This document shows positions 9,521-20,358 of a DNA stretch of 64,000 nt, in pieces. The stretch comes from Zygaena filipendulae (taxonomy: Eukaryota; Arthropoda; Insecta; Lepidoptera; Zygaenidae). The stretch covers positions 885,501 through 949,500 of the forward strand of contig OU015675.1 in assembly GCA_907165275.2 (NCBI GenBank). Direction: 5' to 3'. The position numbers were made by a program, and so were the translations under genes. Every line of letters starts with the position of its first letter. The first letter of the stretch is position 1. Under the pieces are notes generated by a model. It searched no databases and was not told the DNA's origin. It saw only the letters and a list, made by a program, of their open reading frames with translations.

Positions 9521-10550
9521 AACACTAAGGAAAACTTTGGCAGTGCTAACAAATGACAGTGCTAGATAATAAAAAAGATTTTTTTTCATTATACATACTC
9601 GGAAAGTAGGTCTGAAGTTGCCTGAGAAGCGGGTTGAAAGTAACACTTTTCAGCCCTAGGGAGAATCGCTTTCAACTGACAGCTGGATACTGCAGAAACT
9701 CAAGTTTTTTTTTTTTATGTCATAGGGGGCATACTTACTGGCCAGTAGCACACCTAATGGTTGATTTATGTAAAATAAAATTCACTCATTTTTTTCTTTA
9801 GCTAATTCCTATTTTTATTTTGACTTTCCTTGCATTCGTAATGAAAAGCACAGTGTTATCCTCGGGAGAAAGACTTATTTAGTCCCTCGATCTAACCCCG
9901 TCTCGGGACTAAATAAGTTACTTTCACCCCTAGGATAACAATGTACTATTAAAATCGGTGAAGTAAATTTTAAGTTTATCCATCCACAAACAGACAAATA
10001 TACTTACAACAACAAATACGTATAATTATCTCTTTTTACTATTAGTAAAGAAAATCAAATCCAGCACAGCTTATAATAATAATTATTATTATTCAAAACT
10101 ATGCTGCATATCGGTTTGTTTATCCTGATTCGGTTAAATATTTACTTCCTCATTTTTTCGTTTGTTTTCATTATTACTATCGTTTTAAATCTGTTTTAAT
10201 GACGCTATAATTCAATCAGATTAGCTCGAGAAAAGCCACGCGCTTCGCTAGTCATAAAAAATGCCTTATAAATACCGGCCCTGTACTATAAAATGGAGTG
10301 AGCCGTAAATCGTAGGCTTTATTGCGAAATCAAAATTATGAGAAGACTAAAACGAGTGTTATTACAAAGTTATAAACGCATGATTTTATTGTTTATATTT
10401 TATGTGATGCACACCTGGATGTTTTTTTTTATATCGTATATAAGAATTTAAAATTACATAACCGCAGCAATTTACTTTTATATATACACATTTTAACCTC
10501 TATGTTTAATGATAGCGTAAGTGTGTTCATAAATCTGCAAAAATTAATTG
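9520..10550. other. Stretch with one hairpin, otherwise nothing recognised
   Basis: Apart from the hairpin at 9851-9944 and a short (ATA)n palindrome near 10073-10092, I see no gene or matched repeat. Confidence 0.35.
9851..9944. repeat. Hairpin of about 94 nt
   Basis: Left arm GTTATCCTCGGG..ACTTATTTAGTCCC is mirrored by GGGACTAAATAAGT..CCTAGGATAAC, with an 18-nt loop. Size fits a pre-miRNA-like stem or a minimal MITE; no relatives seen in the window. Confidence 0.55.
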
Positions 10551-10552
10551 AT

Positions 10553-10798
10553 TATCTATATTCTATATCTAATATATGTAAATCACGTGTCACGTTGTTT
10601 GTCCGCGATGGACTCCGAAACTACTGAACGGATTTTGATAAAATTTTGCAACCATTTATAATATGGTCCAACTTAAAAGATAGGATAGTTTTTATCCCGG
10701 AATTCCCGCGGGAACTGAAGGACATAGAGTACTTTTTTCCCGCAACCTCCGCGGGAAATCCGAAATTACCGCGGATGAAATCGCGGGGGACAAGCTAG
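10553..10798 (+). mobile_element. Helitron-like element, third subfamily
   Basis: Starts near TCTATATCTAATATATGTAA, with CACGTGTCACGTTGTTTGTC, and ends GATGAAATCGCGGGGGACAAGCTAG-like sequence. The core TTCCCGCGGGAA segment appears twice through a partial internal duplication. The sister copy at 58061 lacks that duplication. Confidence 0.65.
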
Positions 10799-10799
10799 T

Positions 10800-11080
10800 A
10801 TATAATAAAATTGTAACAGGTCAATGTCTGTACATGGTAGATAAATAAGAAAAAAATAAATTTAGGTGACTCTGAGTGATATAGAAGCCAAAAATACCGT
10901 TTTTAGAATTTTTGTCTGTCTGTCTATATGTTTGTATTCGTGCTACGCAAAAACTGCTGCGCCAAATTGAATGCGTTTTTTTTGTTGTATTGCTAATTAA
11001 AGGTCTAACTTAAATACTCATGTTTCGATTTTTTCGAAATTCCATCTGGAACTCGAAATATTAAAAAAAAAATGCTGGTC
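10800..11080 (+). repeat. Composite repeat module X, copy 1
   Basis: Holds TGTCTGTACATGG, GATATAGAAGCCAAAAATAC and ATTCCATCTGGAACTCGAAA. The same module occurs inverted at 28629-28905, joined at the same base to a Helitron-like 5' end (GCTGGTCA|TCC). A scrap is present at 31263-31305. Confidence 0.65.
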
Positions 11081-11081
11081 A

Positions 11082-11272
11082 TCCTACTAATATTATAAAT
11101 GTGAAAGTGTGGATGTTTGTCACTCATTCACGCAAAAACGACCGAACGGATTTGTATTAAATTCGGCATGCACGTTGTCAGGGGTACAGAGAAGAACATA
11201 GGGTACTTTTTATCCCGGAATTCCCGCGGGAACTCCGAAATTACCACGGGTGAAACCGCGGGGCACAGCTAG
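11082..11272 (+). mobile_element. Canonical Helitron-like element
   Basis: Complete 191-bp copy: A|TCCTACTAATATTATAAATG at the 5' end, a 3' hairpin (CCACGGGTGAAACCGCGG) seven bases before CTAG|T. The 5'-TC, 3'-CTAG and A/T target without duplication are diagnostic of Helitrons. It is non-autonomous, with no Rep/helicase frame. Confidence 0.85.
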
Positions 11273-11279
11273 TTATAAA

Positions 11280-11588
11280 CCTTAAAAGCATAATGAAGTG
11301 TGTCGATGAACGTTGGACGATAATTTTAACGACCCACAATTTTATGTTCCATATTACGAGATCCTAACTAGATCATAGCGATCTCTTTATTTGGACGACT
11401 TCAATGAAACGCATCAACGCCCGCGACTTTTAACGACTCGAAGACGCCTCCACTGAAGACGTGGTAAAATTTTACAATGGGACATTGTAAGTCATCCTCC
11501 CTTATAAAGAACGAATGAATAGATTATAAATTCATCTGGGCCCAAAAGCACGATGGATTGCGTAAACTCGTAGACTTCGTAATACATC
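11280..11588. other. Stretch with nothing recognised
   Basis: No repeat partner or coding signal seen. Confidence 0.35.
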
Positions 11589-11590
11589 AA

Positions 11591-11832
11591 AAGGACGCCG
11601 ATAAGCAATAACATGTTAACACACAAAATTAGGTTATTGATACAAAACGCTTTATTGAGAGTTATAGAACGTTTTTTAATTATGTGTTTACCTTATTACA
11701 TTGTTTAAATACCAAATAACAGTTGATCATAAAAAAAATTGGGCAAAAAAATTACGCTATCATTTTAAAAACACGATTTACTCAAAATTACTCCGATGTG
11801 GGTTAACACACTATTGCTTATCTATGTCCAAA
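11591..11832 (-). mobile_element. TIR MITE of the GGAC..GTCC family
   Basis: Ends are inverted copies around GGACGCCGATAAGCAATA and TATTGCTTATCTATGTCC. Inside are CTCAATAAAGCG-like and GTTAAC motifs shared with the copies at 20359, 49812 and 50642. This copy is in the opposite orientation and more diverged. Confidence 0.65.
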
Positions 11833-11974
11833 AATTATCTAGGTAAGTACTACTTAAGTTATGAAAATACACGTGTACCTAAAATCTCAAGGTTTTTGTT
11901 TATTCTTAATTATTTTAATACAATTTCAATACAAAAGTCAACATCGGCGGAATTAGGTATTCTCCAGAATACGA

Positions 11975-12285
11975 AAATAAAATTCTAATTAGTCCGTCAG
12001 TGAGGAAATAAAAAAAATATTGTCCTATTTTTTTTTGCTTTTTCAAATTAATGCAAATAAACATAGATAGAGCGCATTAAAGTTTAGGGTGGGGGACTCG
12101 AGACGTCAATATTCAGTATAAGGCCCATACAAACTGCACCGGGTTGTGACGTCACGCGAAATTTCAACTCAATATATATTGTATGACCGTTATTCTTTGA
12201 TTACGTAAAAAAGAAAAAAAATACGTGTCCAATATTTTTTACTAATCTACACGACGACGGACTAAAAAAAAAATTTTGTAGGGAA
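11975..12285 (-). mobile_element. CRE-bearing MITE, subfamily A, diverged
   Basis: Reverse orientation: TCTAATTAGTCCGTCAGTG, TAGAGCGCATTAAAGTTTAG, one TGACGTCA and ATACGTGTCCAATATTTTTT in order. The first TGACGTCA is mutated and the terminal repeats are lost. Confidence 0.65.
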
Positions 12286-12511
12286 GATAACAAAGTAGAG
12301 ATAAATTTTATCTATTTGACTTACCTACCTTCTCTTGGTTTCAGTTTTAATGAGAATAGATAAAATTTACTTCGGTGTCAACTTTCTTTTTGCCCGAAAA
12401 CATTAAAATCTTCAGTTACGCTGTTTCTAGTGTTTGGTTACAGAGTTCCTTTAAAAAAACATTTTGTGTTCAAGTTTTAACAATGCATTATCGATTGAGC
12501 GGGACGTAGAA

Positions 12512-12577
12512 AATGGGTTGACCCAGTTGCCTCAGGCGGTTCGTTAGCCGTTCGGTTCCGGGTTCGAATCCCAGGAA
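12512..12577 (+). mobile_element. tRNA-like SINE head or pseudo-tRNA
   Basis: An A-box-like TTGCCTCAGGCGG and a B-box GGTTCGAATCCC lie 30-odd bases apart. The T stem is imperfect and I cannot close an acceptor stem, so a functional tRNA is unlikely. Confidence 0.4.
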
Positions 12578-12837
12578 GTAAAAAAACAGTCATTACAGAC
12601 GCAAGTAGGTATGTTTTATCTTTCATTCCGATATTGAATTTCATCATTTATCGGAAACAAAACACAGTGAGAGCAAATCTGCTTGTGGCATTCTAAAACA
12701 AAAATTCTCGGTAAATTAGTACTAAAATAAAATTATAATTTTTAATTATTTTTATTTATACTTTAGTAAAGCATAATTTAATTAAATATTGCGTTACATT
12801 CATTGGGAAATGGAAAAGGATGAGTTACTTGTTCAAA

Positions 12838-13065
12838 TCTATACATATTATAAAATGCTTTGTCCTGAATGACTGATGGATCAACGCACAGCCTAAACCG
12901 CTGATCGTAGAGACCTGAAACTTGGAGGGTGTGTTCTTTGTAAGACGTAGGCATGCAATAAGAAAGAATTTCCCGAAATTCTATCCCTAATGGAGTTAAA
13001 AAGGGGGGGCAAAGTTTGTATGGAACTCCGAAATTATCGCGGGTGTAACCGCGCGGGACGGCTAG
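12838..13065 (+). mobile_element. Helitron-like element, fourth subfamily
   Basis: TC start, ATGACTGATGGATCAACGCA, CCTGAAACTTGGAGGGTGTG, hairpin and CTAG|T end. Related copies lie at 27443, 30986 and 53995. Confidence 0.65.
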
Positions 13066-13640
13066 TCTATAATATTAGTATAGTTCAGTAAATAATATAG
13101 CGAGTAGGTAAATAGTACCTATATACATACACATACATACATGGCCTAGTAAATAGTATATTGAGTAACAAAAGTCCAGATAGCAAAGCATTCAGATACG
13201 AGTTTTTTTTTTTAATACAATAATATACGTAATTTCAATCCGTTTACTAAGATTTATTTAGGTTTTTGTCAACATGGATCCTCTTATCAGAGATGATCCG
13301 CAGATGGATTCATCTAGATTTTTCGTTCACATATGTTTTGTATTGTTTCATAATAGATATCTTTTGTTTTTTGCATCGTTCACTTGTTTTTTATCGCCGT
13401 CCAAAAGTTTAAACATGACAAACCTCATACGCCTACAAACAAGCGTCTTTATTATGATAGCTATTTAGGAACGTCGGGAAGTAGGTTTTTAGTTAAGGGG
13501 GTATGTAAACAAGGAGCTAAGTTTACCACTTAGCTAAGTTAACTCGGTCGTTATCTTTAACCTACACCTTGATGGGCTTGGGAGCTAATTATTACGGAAG
13601 TTTAAGTGCTTAAGATGTGATGACTGGTGACACGTCTCGC
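13066..13640. other. Stretch with nothing recognised
   Basis: Short tandem TACATACA near 13125; no other structure matched. Confidence 0.35.
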
Positions 13641-13642
13641 TA

Positions 13643-13720
13643 TGATGTTGACACCACTGTTGGTGTAGTGGTTTGCGAACCTGAGTGTACGCCAAGTGTC
13701 ACAGGTTCGATTCCCGCGTC
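13643..13720 (+). mobile_element. tRNA-like SINE head or degenerate tRNA
   Basis: TGTTGAC at 13645 can pair with GTCAGCA at the end as a seven-base acceptor stem with one G-T pair. An A box (TGGTGTAGTGG) and a B box (GGTTCGATTCC) lie between. T and anticodon stems do not close well, so a tRNA-derived SINE head is more likely than a working tRNA. Confidence 0.45.
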
Positions 13721-13724
13721 AGCA

Positions 13725-14645
13725 TAATAAATTTTTTAATGAATATTTTGTGTTTACTTTGAGATTTTCCGCGTGGACTCCGTGAAATCCGTCTTAGCTG
13801 ACGTCTCCTACCTAAAAACTGTTTGCATGTCACATTTCAGCTTCATAGGTTAAGTAGTTTTTGAGATTTCATGGTTAATTAGCGAGTGGAAAAAATATGA
13901 TACAGCGATAACTTAAGTAGGTACTCATTCAATTATATTACAAAACCTAAATTAAGTACTTAGGCCGATAAAGATAATAATAATATATTATTATTTAATT
14001 AAGAGTATCAAATGCATAAAATTAAGTACCTATAGGTACCTACACTGAGATTAAAAATTCACTGAATTAAATAAAATTTGGTAACCTTTTAAAAAATTTT
14101 TTAGATAAAGAAAGTTCTACGATTATTCGTTTCTTTCTTTTTCTGTTTTTTAAAGACCAAAATTGTCGGTGCTGCTTTTAAAAAAGGAAATTACCTATAA
14201 GGTAATAAAATAACATCTTTATTTTAAGTTGTTCCGAAATAGCTAAATATCCGTTGTGTTTTATCATGTTTATATTGTGTAATTCCATCCCATTGTGAAC
14301 AATGACATAATATAGCTACGAGTAAAGATTTACTCCATGGCTATAAATTTTCACTTTTAAAAAGTTGTAAGTATTATTGTTTTTTTTATGTTTGTTTCCA
14401 TTTGGTACTGTAAAAGTTTTTTAATAGAAAATAATCTTTAGAAACTCGTCAAGGACATATTGATTTATTGTTTGTTAGGATTTTTAACTGGCACCGTTAT
14501 ATGGAGAAGCAGTTAACTGCTATCATAATCATAAAATTTAAACTATTGCTAGAAAGTTTAAGAAAATTTCAATTGACTAATATCTAAAATGATTGAACAT
14601 ACAAGTTGTAGAGTAATAGAAGAGGGATGTATTGAACGAGAATCT
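13725..14645. other. AT-rich stretch, nothing recognised
   Basis: Only short AT palindromes (for example near 13975-14000). Position 13765-13870 faintly resembles a Helitron body (CCGTGAAATCCGTC..GAGATTTCATGG) without ends. Confidence 0.35.
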
Positions 14646-14769
14646 AATAAAGGGTGTCTCAGAATGTTTTTCGTTTTTAGATGTTAAATAAAAAACAACA
14701 ATATCAATTAAAACTCGTTTTATTTATTGTTAAATTAAAGCGCAGTTCTTGAAGTTTATTTAAGAAAAA

Positions 14770-14935
14770 CAACCGTTTGCAAATGCGCACCATTCACTTG
14801 ATCACACTCATTTAAGGCTCGTGGTATCGCCAACGACCTTGGGCGTTGAGGCGTGGCCTAATTTTCTCGCCCCGCTACCCGCACCCAAACATCGCGCGAT
14901 AATGTACGTAGGGTCAGTGGAACAGTTATCGGCAC
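14770..14935 (-). pseudogene. Transposase C-terminal remnant
   Basis: Minus-strand translation, with one internal stop, ends in NGAHLQTVVFLK, which resembles the usual C-terminus of insect mariner-family transposases (a 'NGGHIE'-type motif). It reads toward the left TIR, as expected for the 3' end of a minus-strand element. No catalytic DDE residues are preserved here. Confidence 0.5.
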
Positions 14936-15735
14936 TCCATCAAATCTATCATTATTTTAATTGATATTACATTGAGTCATGCAAATATTTTTATATTGTA
15001 TTTTTTATGTTTTATTTTAATACTTTAATAATGAAGGTAAATAATTATTGATGTTTATTTTTATTATATTGTAATTTTACTATAAAGGATTAATGATATC
15101 AAATTCGTAGTTAAATAGGTAGTTAAATTAATTTATTATTTTACAATTTAGTACTTATTTAGTACAATTTAGTACCTATACACAAATTGATTTTTTTCTT
15201 TTCACATATTTAGTAGGTACCTATTTGGTACCTTTAGGTACCGAATTTATTTTTAATTTATATCGTCCCAGAAAAAAGTAGTAGACTAATCAAAATTTTC
15301 GACGTAAGAAAACATATTTGCTGTAAGTAACAAAACACCAACTTTTCACCAGAAACATTTTTTTTATAAAATTGAAAATAAAGCAACTTTTTAACAAGAA
15401 CTGACAGAATTATGATTTTTTTGTACATAGTTTTGTTAAGTTAAGGGTGCGCTCCGCCAGATTATGCAGCTCTTATCCGATAGAGGCCGCGGACGGCGCC
15501 ATAAAAGAGTTTTCTCAATTTACAGAGAATCACAAGGTTAAAAAATAGATTTTGATGATGGCTGCGAGAGGATGAGTGTTTAATACATCTTTAATTTAAA
15601 ATTTTTATATGGCTTTACGCGCATTATTATCCTTTAACTACACGAAAATATCGAATAACTGGCCGAAACGTAGTCACACACACATGCAAATCGATTAATA
15701 CTAGACGATTAGGATTCGTAATTTGGCTACCTCAA

Positions 15736-15832
15736 CAGGAGTCTCGGTGGCGCTGTGGTGTAATGCGTCTTTTTTTGTAAACTATGAATCGTGAAAATCT
15801 TGTGTTCAAACCTTAGATTTAGATTCCACTTT
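15736..15832 (+). mobile_element. tRNA-like SINE fragment
   Basis: GGAGTCTCGGTGGCGCTGTG resembles an A box region and GTGTTCAAACC a B box. Degenerate; directly precedes the 100-bp tandem array. Confidence 0.35.
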
Positions 15833-16825
15833 TTGACCACGTGATCACATAGATATGACGAAAACATGAAGTTTGAGTACCAACACGATGGGTCTGTAAC
15901 TTGTAGTTTCCGAGATACAGGCTATTGAAGATTTGATCTCGTGATCACATAGATATCACGAAAACATGAAGTTTGAGTACCAACACGATGGGTCTGTAAC
16001 TTGTAGTTTCCGAGATATAGCCTATCGAATATTTGACCACGTGATCACATAGATATGACGAAAACATGAAGTTCGAGTACCAACACGATGGGTCTGTAAC
16101 TTGTATTTTCCGAGATATAGGCTATCTAACATTCGATCACGTGATCACATAGATATGACAAAAACATGAAGTTTGAGTACCAACACGATGGGTCTGTAAC
16201 TTGTAGTTTCCGAGATATAGGCTATCGAAAATTTGACCACGTGATCACATAGATATGACGAAAACATGAAGTTTGAGTACCAACACGATGGGTCTGTAAC
16301 TTGTAGATTCCGAGATACAGGCTATCGAAAATTTGACCACGTGATCACATAGATATGACGAAAACATGAAGTTTGAGTACCAACACGACGGGTCTGTAAC
16401 TTGTAGTTTCCGAGATATAGGCTATCTAACATTTGATCACGTGATCACATAGATATGACGAAAACATGAAGTTTGAGTACCAACACGATGGGTTTGTAAC
16501 TTGTAGTTTCCGAGATATAGGCTATCGAAAATTTGACCACGTGATCACATAGATATGACGAAAACATGAAGTTTGAGTACCAACACGATGGGTCTGTAAC
16601 TTGTAGTTTCCGAGATACAGGCTATCGAAGATTTGCTCACGTGATCACATAGATATCACGAAAACATGAAGTTTGAGTACCAATACGATGGGTCTGTAAC
16701 TTGTAGTTTCCGAGATATAGCTTGTTGAAAATTTGACCACGTGATCACATAGATATCACGAAAACATGACGTTTGAGTACCAACACGATGGGTCTGTAAC
16801 TTGTAGTTCCGAGATATAGGCTTTA
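15829..16825. repeat. Tandem array, ten exact 100-bp units
   Basis: The anchor GTGATCACAT occurs at 15841 and every 100 bases through 16741. Each unit carries CACGTGATCACATAGATAT (CACGTG plus GTGATCAC, both palindromic), then ACATGAAGTTTGAGTACCAA and TCCGAGATATAGGCTATC. Units differ by a few bases; the last has a one-base deletion. A diverged eleventh unit begins near 16855. Stops in all frames make coding unlikely. Variant order suggests a 300-bp higher-order repeat. Confidence 0.9.
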
Positions 16826-16969
16826 CAAAAAAAAATTGAAGGTATGAAAAAATTGCATCACGTGGTCACATAAGACACAATAAAAATATTATTTTCATTG
16901 CATCGGAGAATTTGGAGATAAACGCTGAATTTTATCACCCCAGGCCGAGATACAACCTTTCGAAAATAT

Positions 16970-18290
16970 GGTCTCTCTCTTTTACTCATCGTGAAAACAA
17001 GAAAGAGATAGCAAGAATTTATTCAACACAAAAATATAAAATACTTTTACCCGTAAGTTACGTTATACCTCATCGTACGTGACGCAGAACCAAAACGTCT
17101 TTTCCAACTTTCCACAAGTTATTTGTATTCGCTTCGGCTACTAATAGGTACCTACTACATCAGTAATAGGTATATTTTCAAATACAATTCTAAATTATCT
17201 TGGTAGGCAAAATTGTCAAAACTCACGGCACAACGCCGCGCCACCTTGTGATCCTTTTGGAATTCACTACAAACCACTGCATTCGGGGGACTTGTCAGTC
17301 TACAGCCTAACTACAGCTGTTTATAGACCGGGCCGCCATTTTCGTACACTTATAAGTGTATTCGTTCTCTCACACAAGCAAAGGTTCGACCGAAATTTAA
17401 TTCATTTTGAAATGATTGTAATTATGTTATTTCTTCACTATAATATGCAAAGATTTTGGGCTGTGCGTTATCGTAACAAGTAGTAGTATTTTATTAAATG
17501 AAGTCTAATAAATAAAAACAGGCGGAATGCCTTTAATATAGCTACGGCAGTTTGTATGAAAACTAGACCTTTAGACCCACCTTAATGTTAGTTGCAATTA
17601 AAATATTTTCACTAAAGTTACAAGGAAACAGGTTTTACTACTTACAGCATTCTTCGATTTGTATGCAGATAGAAAATTGCTGTATATTTTCCGATATCTA
17701 AAATGCTGTAGCTGTATATTTTTATTTTTATTAATTTATTGATTAATTTAGTAAAAGAAAGTAATAAAACAAAAATGTGTTTATAAAATTGCTTTTTGTT
17801 ACAAAAAAATACAATGAACCAATAATTAAAATTCAGTGAAGTCCAGTTGCCCAACTTTTTGCAGCTTTTTTTTCCGTGGCATTTTTGATGTCGCTACCTT
17901 ATTTTGCTCACAAAATTAATTTGGCGTAACCAAGCGGATTGCGACAGCGCGACGCACAGCCTACCCGTTTGAATGCCAGCGCCAGACTGACTCCCGTCGC
18001 CCGCGCACGGACCCGCTCGTGACCATTTGTAGTGAATGTGGTATGAAAAACATTTCGTCAAAACTATGTATTATTTTGGAACGATAAATGCTCAGTTTTA
18101 AATTAAACAAGTTAGCAATCTTTTCCTGAAAGAATCGTGAAATTATCACTTGTAGTTTAGAAGCAGTTGCGTATTTCAAGTTGAAAACAGCTTCATTTCA
18201 ATGTTTTTTTTTTAATAGTATTTTGTAGACTACAATTTATTTAAATGCTCAGATTGAAGTTCATATATCAATCTTTAATATATGTTAATT
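16970..18290. other. Interior of the gutted element, no gene recognised
   Basis: GC-richer patches at 17220-17340 and 17930-18030, no domain, no repeat partner in the window. Probably filler sequence inserted in or captured by the surrounding element. Confidence 0.35.
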
Positions 18291-18299
18291 CTGGAATCG

Positions 18300-18690
18300 T
18301 CAGTAGGCTAATTTATGAGCTTTAGGGCCTCAAAAATGATCGTTTCACGACTCCATGCGCCTTAACTCAAGCGAAGCTGCGCGCAATCTCAACGATTTTC
18401 GTGGGTTGTCCATACAGACTGGCGAACGCGGTCGACGTTCAGGCTCGTTCTTGATGTCCTTTTACGCCCAGATGATTCGTCCGGCATTGTATTCCCAGTC
18501 TCTTCAAACTTGCACACCCAATGCTTAAATAAATTGGCACTTGGCACATGTTTTAAGCTTGTTATATCAAAATGTGTCCTGTAGAGACGACGAACAATAG
18601 TGTAGGAATCGTTGTTCTTATAAAACGCTCGCACGCAAAACGCGCGCTGTGTCCCGCGAAAGGATTCATGGCTACCAAACTTAACAAGCC
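18300..18690 (-). pseudogene. Transposase N-terminal fragment, frameshifted
   Basis: Minus-strand frame reads RAFCVRAFYKNNDSYTIV, then SANLFKHWVCKFEETGN and RKRTSRTSLNVDRVRQSV. This is the helix-turn-helix DNA-binding region found at the start of many insect mariner-family transposases (the DUF4817-like pattern 'V..F..TGS....GRPR..RT.ENV..V'). The natural start is not clear. After WTTHENR the frame hits a stop, but the next frame continues with NPRKSLRLRAASLELRRMES, so a frameshift lies near 18400. Similarity ends near 18300, well before any catalytic motif. Non-functional. Confidence 0.65.
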
Positions 18691-18824
18691 AGCCAAGCGT
18701 CTGAGACCACCCCCCTCCCCCTGCTACCTGCGGTTGGCGCATACTGGTCAATTCAAAAACGAAAAACATTCTGAGACACCCTTTACTTATATTACTCAAT
18801 ATTACAATTATTATAAATTCGAAA

Positions 18825-19003
18825 GCCTTTACTAATGTTATAAATGTCTTTCTGTCTGTCTGTTGCCTCTTCAGGCCGTGACTATACTCAAGATCATCAT
18901 GAAATTTTACATACACGTTGTCGTAGGTATAGAAAAGGACATAGGTTACTTTTATCCCACAATTCCTGCGGGAACTCCGAAGTAATCTGCGGGGAACAGC
19001 TAG
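18825..19003 (+). mobile_element. Helitron-like element
   Basis: ACTAATGTTATAAATG start, TTTTACATACACGTTGTCG, CTGCGGGAACTCCG and a shortened hairpin before GGGGAACAGCTAG|T. Confidence 0.65.
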
Positions 19004-19132
19004 TAACTAAATAAGCAACACTATTCATGAACACTATACATCAATAGTGAGAGGAAGATTAATATGATATTCTTTGGAAATTCAGTCTGTCCATCGGTTT
19101 TTACTTATTTGAGTGAATTTTGACATGTAAGT

Positions 19133-19828
19133 AGGGTTGCCACTTTTTTTGGAAAAAATATACCTAGTATTTATCCGAAAAAAGATCCAAAAATATAGTA
19201 CTTTTGGGGAATGCAGGGAAAAAAATAGTACTTAGGTACATATTTTTTTTAATCATTAGGTATGTGTCGGACAGAATTTTTGACAGTTGACGTTTTTTTG
19301 CCGCGTACCTATGCGTTTCGTTCTGAAATTCCCCGTGCAGCGCTGCGGGTGCGTTCCAGACCAGTCTCAGTTAAGTAATTAGGGATAAAAATATAGTATT
19401 TTTCGTACTATATTATTTTACTATACTTAATATATAGTACAATAGGGATGTTGACTACTATTGAAAATCAAAATTCTAATTAGTCCGTCAGTTAGAAAAT
19501 AAAAAAAACACGAGAGACACGTATTTTTTGCTTTTTTAAATAAATTAAAATAATCAGAGATAAAGCGCATTAAAATTTAGGGTTAGGGGGTCGTGACGTC
19601 ACTAATCGCTAAAACCGCCATACAAACTGTCCGAATAGTGACGTCACGCGAAATTTCAACTCAATGTATCGCCGTTATTTTTTGATTACGTAAAGAAAGA
19701 AAAAAATACGTGTCCAATATTTTTTATTAATCTACAAGACGGACTAAAAAAAAATTAGTCAACATGCCCATTGACTGAAAATAGAACGATACTATAGTAT
19801 ATGATACTATAGTACGGGTGGCAACCCT
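19133..19828. mobile_element. DNA element with 10-bp target duplication, hosting a MITE
   Basis: Terminal repeat AGGGTTGCCAC is inverted at the right end (GTGGCAACCCT). ACATGTAAGT flanks both sides (19123-19132 and 19829-19838), a perfect 10-bp duplication. Minus the nested MITE (19441-19772) it is about 364 bp. AGTATAG-type inverted motifs lie near both ends. A 9-11 bp duplication suggests a Mutator-like relative, but the short TIR leaves this open. Confidence 0.65.
19441..19772 (-). mobile_element. CRE-bearing MITE, subfamily A, nested
   Basis: Complete, reverse orientation: AATAGGGATGTTGACTAC to GTCAACATGCCCATT, with two TGACGTCA sites. Lies inside the element at 19133-19828, so it is the younger insertion. 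Confidence 0.8.
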
Positions 19829-20085
19829 ACATGTAAGTAGCATAAGTGGAAGAGTTTCCGAAGGCTGAAACTGTGGACAGTAGCGGGTGTTTACTGAAAT
19901 AAATGTCAGTATACAGGTACAGGTTGCTTGATTAAAATTCAATTAGTCAAGTAAACATTCCCACGTTAATTCTATGCTTAGTCAAAACATTGCATTATTT
20001 ACTTTGTCTCGAGCACAGATGTTAAAAGTGTAGAGTCAGCAGAATAAATTGCTTACCATGCCACCTTATCACATAATATATCATA

Positions 20086-20269
20086 CTAGCTGTTTCCCGC
20101 GGTTTCACCCTCAGCGATTTCAGAGTTCCCGCGGGAATTCTGGGATAAAAAGTACCCTTGACAATGTGCATGCAAAATTTAATGATGATCGGTTGAGCCG
20201 TTAAGGCGTGAAAGCTTAACAAACAAACAATAAACAAACTCACTTTCGCATTTATAATATTAGTAAGGA
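20086..20269 (-). mobile_element. Helitron-like element
   Basis: Complete copy: A|CTAG at the left, hairpin, family body, and CATTTATAATATTAGTAAGGA|T at the right (5'-TCC in its own sense). Confidence 0.8.
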
Positions 20270-20358
20270 TATACATTATACAGGTTGTAAGATCAAACGT
20301 AGGTCGTATTGGACACTGATAAAACAACACAGAAATTAAAAAACCTGGGTTTACCAAA

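Larger units (their letters stand above)
14650..18783 (-). mobile_element. Gutted Tc1/mariner-type element with perfect TIRs
   Basis: A 29-bp terminal repeat beginning AAGGGTGTCTCAGAATG at 14650 is repeated inverted, base for base, ending at 18783. TA flanks both ends (14648-14649 and 18784-18785), as Tc1/mariner requires. Transposase remnants lie inside each end on the minus strand: an N-terminal helix-turn-helix region near 18300-18690 and a C-terminal piece near 14770-14920. The middle holds unrelated sequence including the 100-bp tandem array. Either one element was hollowed out and filled, or two copies share the outer ends. The single TA pair favours the first reading. Confidence 0.7.

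Noticed and set aside
13643..13720. Functional tRNA gene
   Set aside because: Acceptor stem and A/B boxes can be drawn, but T and anticodon stems do not pair properly; SINE head is more likely.
15829..16825. CRISPR-like array
   Set aside because: Units are contiguous 100-bp tandem repeats with no unique spacers, in a eukaryotic context.
18389..18916. 175-codon minus-strand frame as one gene
   Set aside because: Its start lies in a Helitron-like repeat; only the inner part is transposase-like and it is frameshifted.
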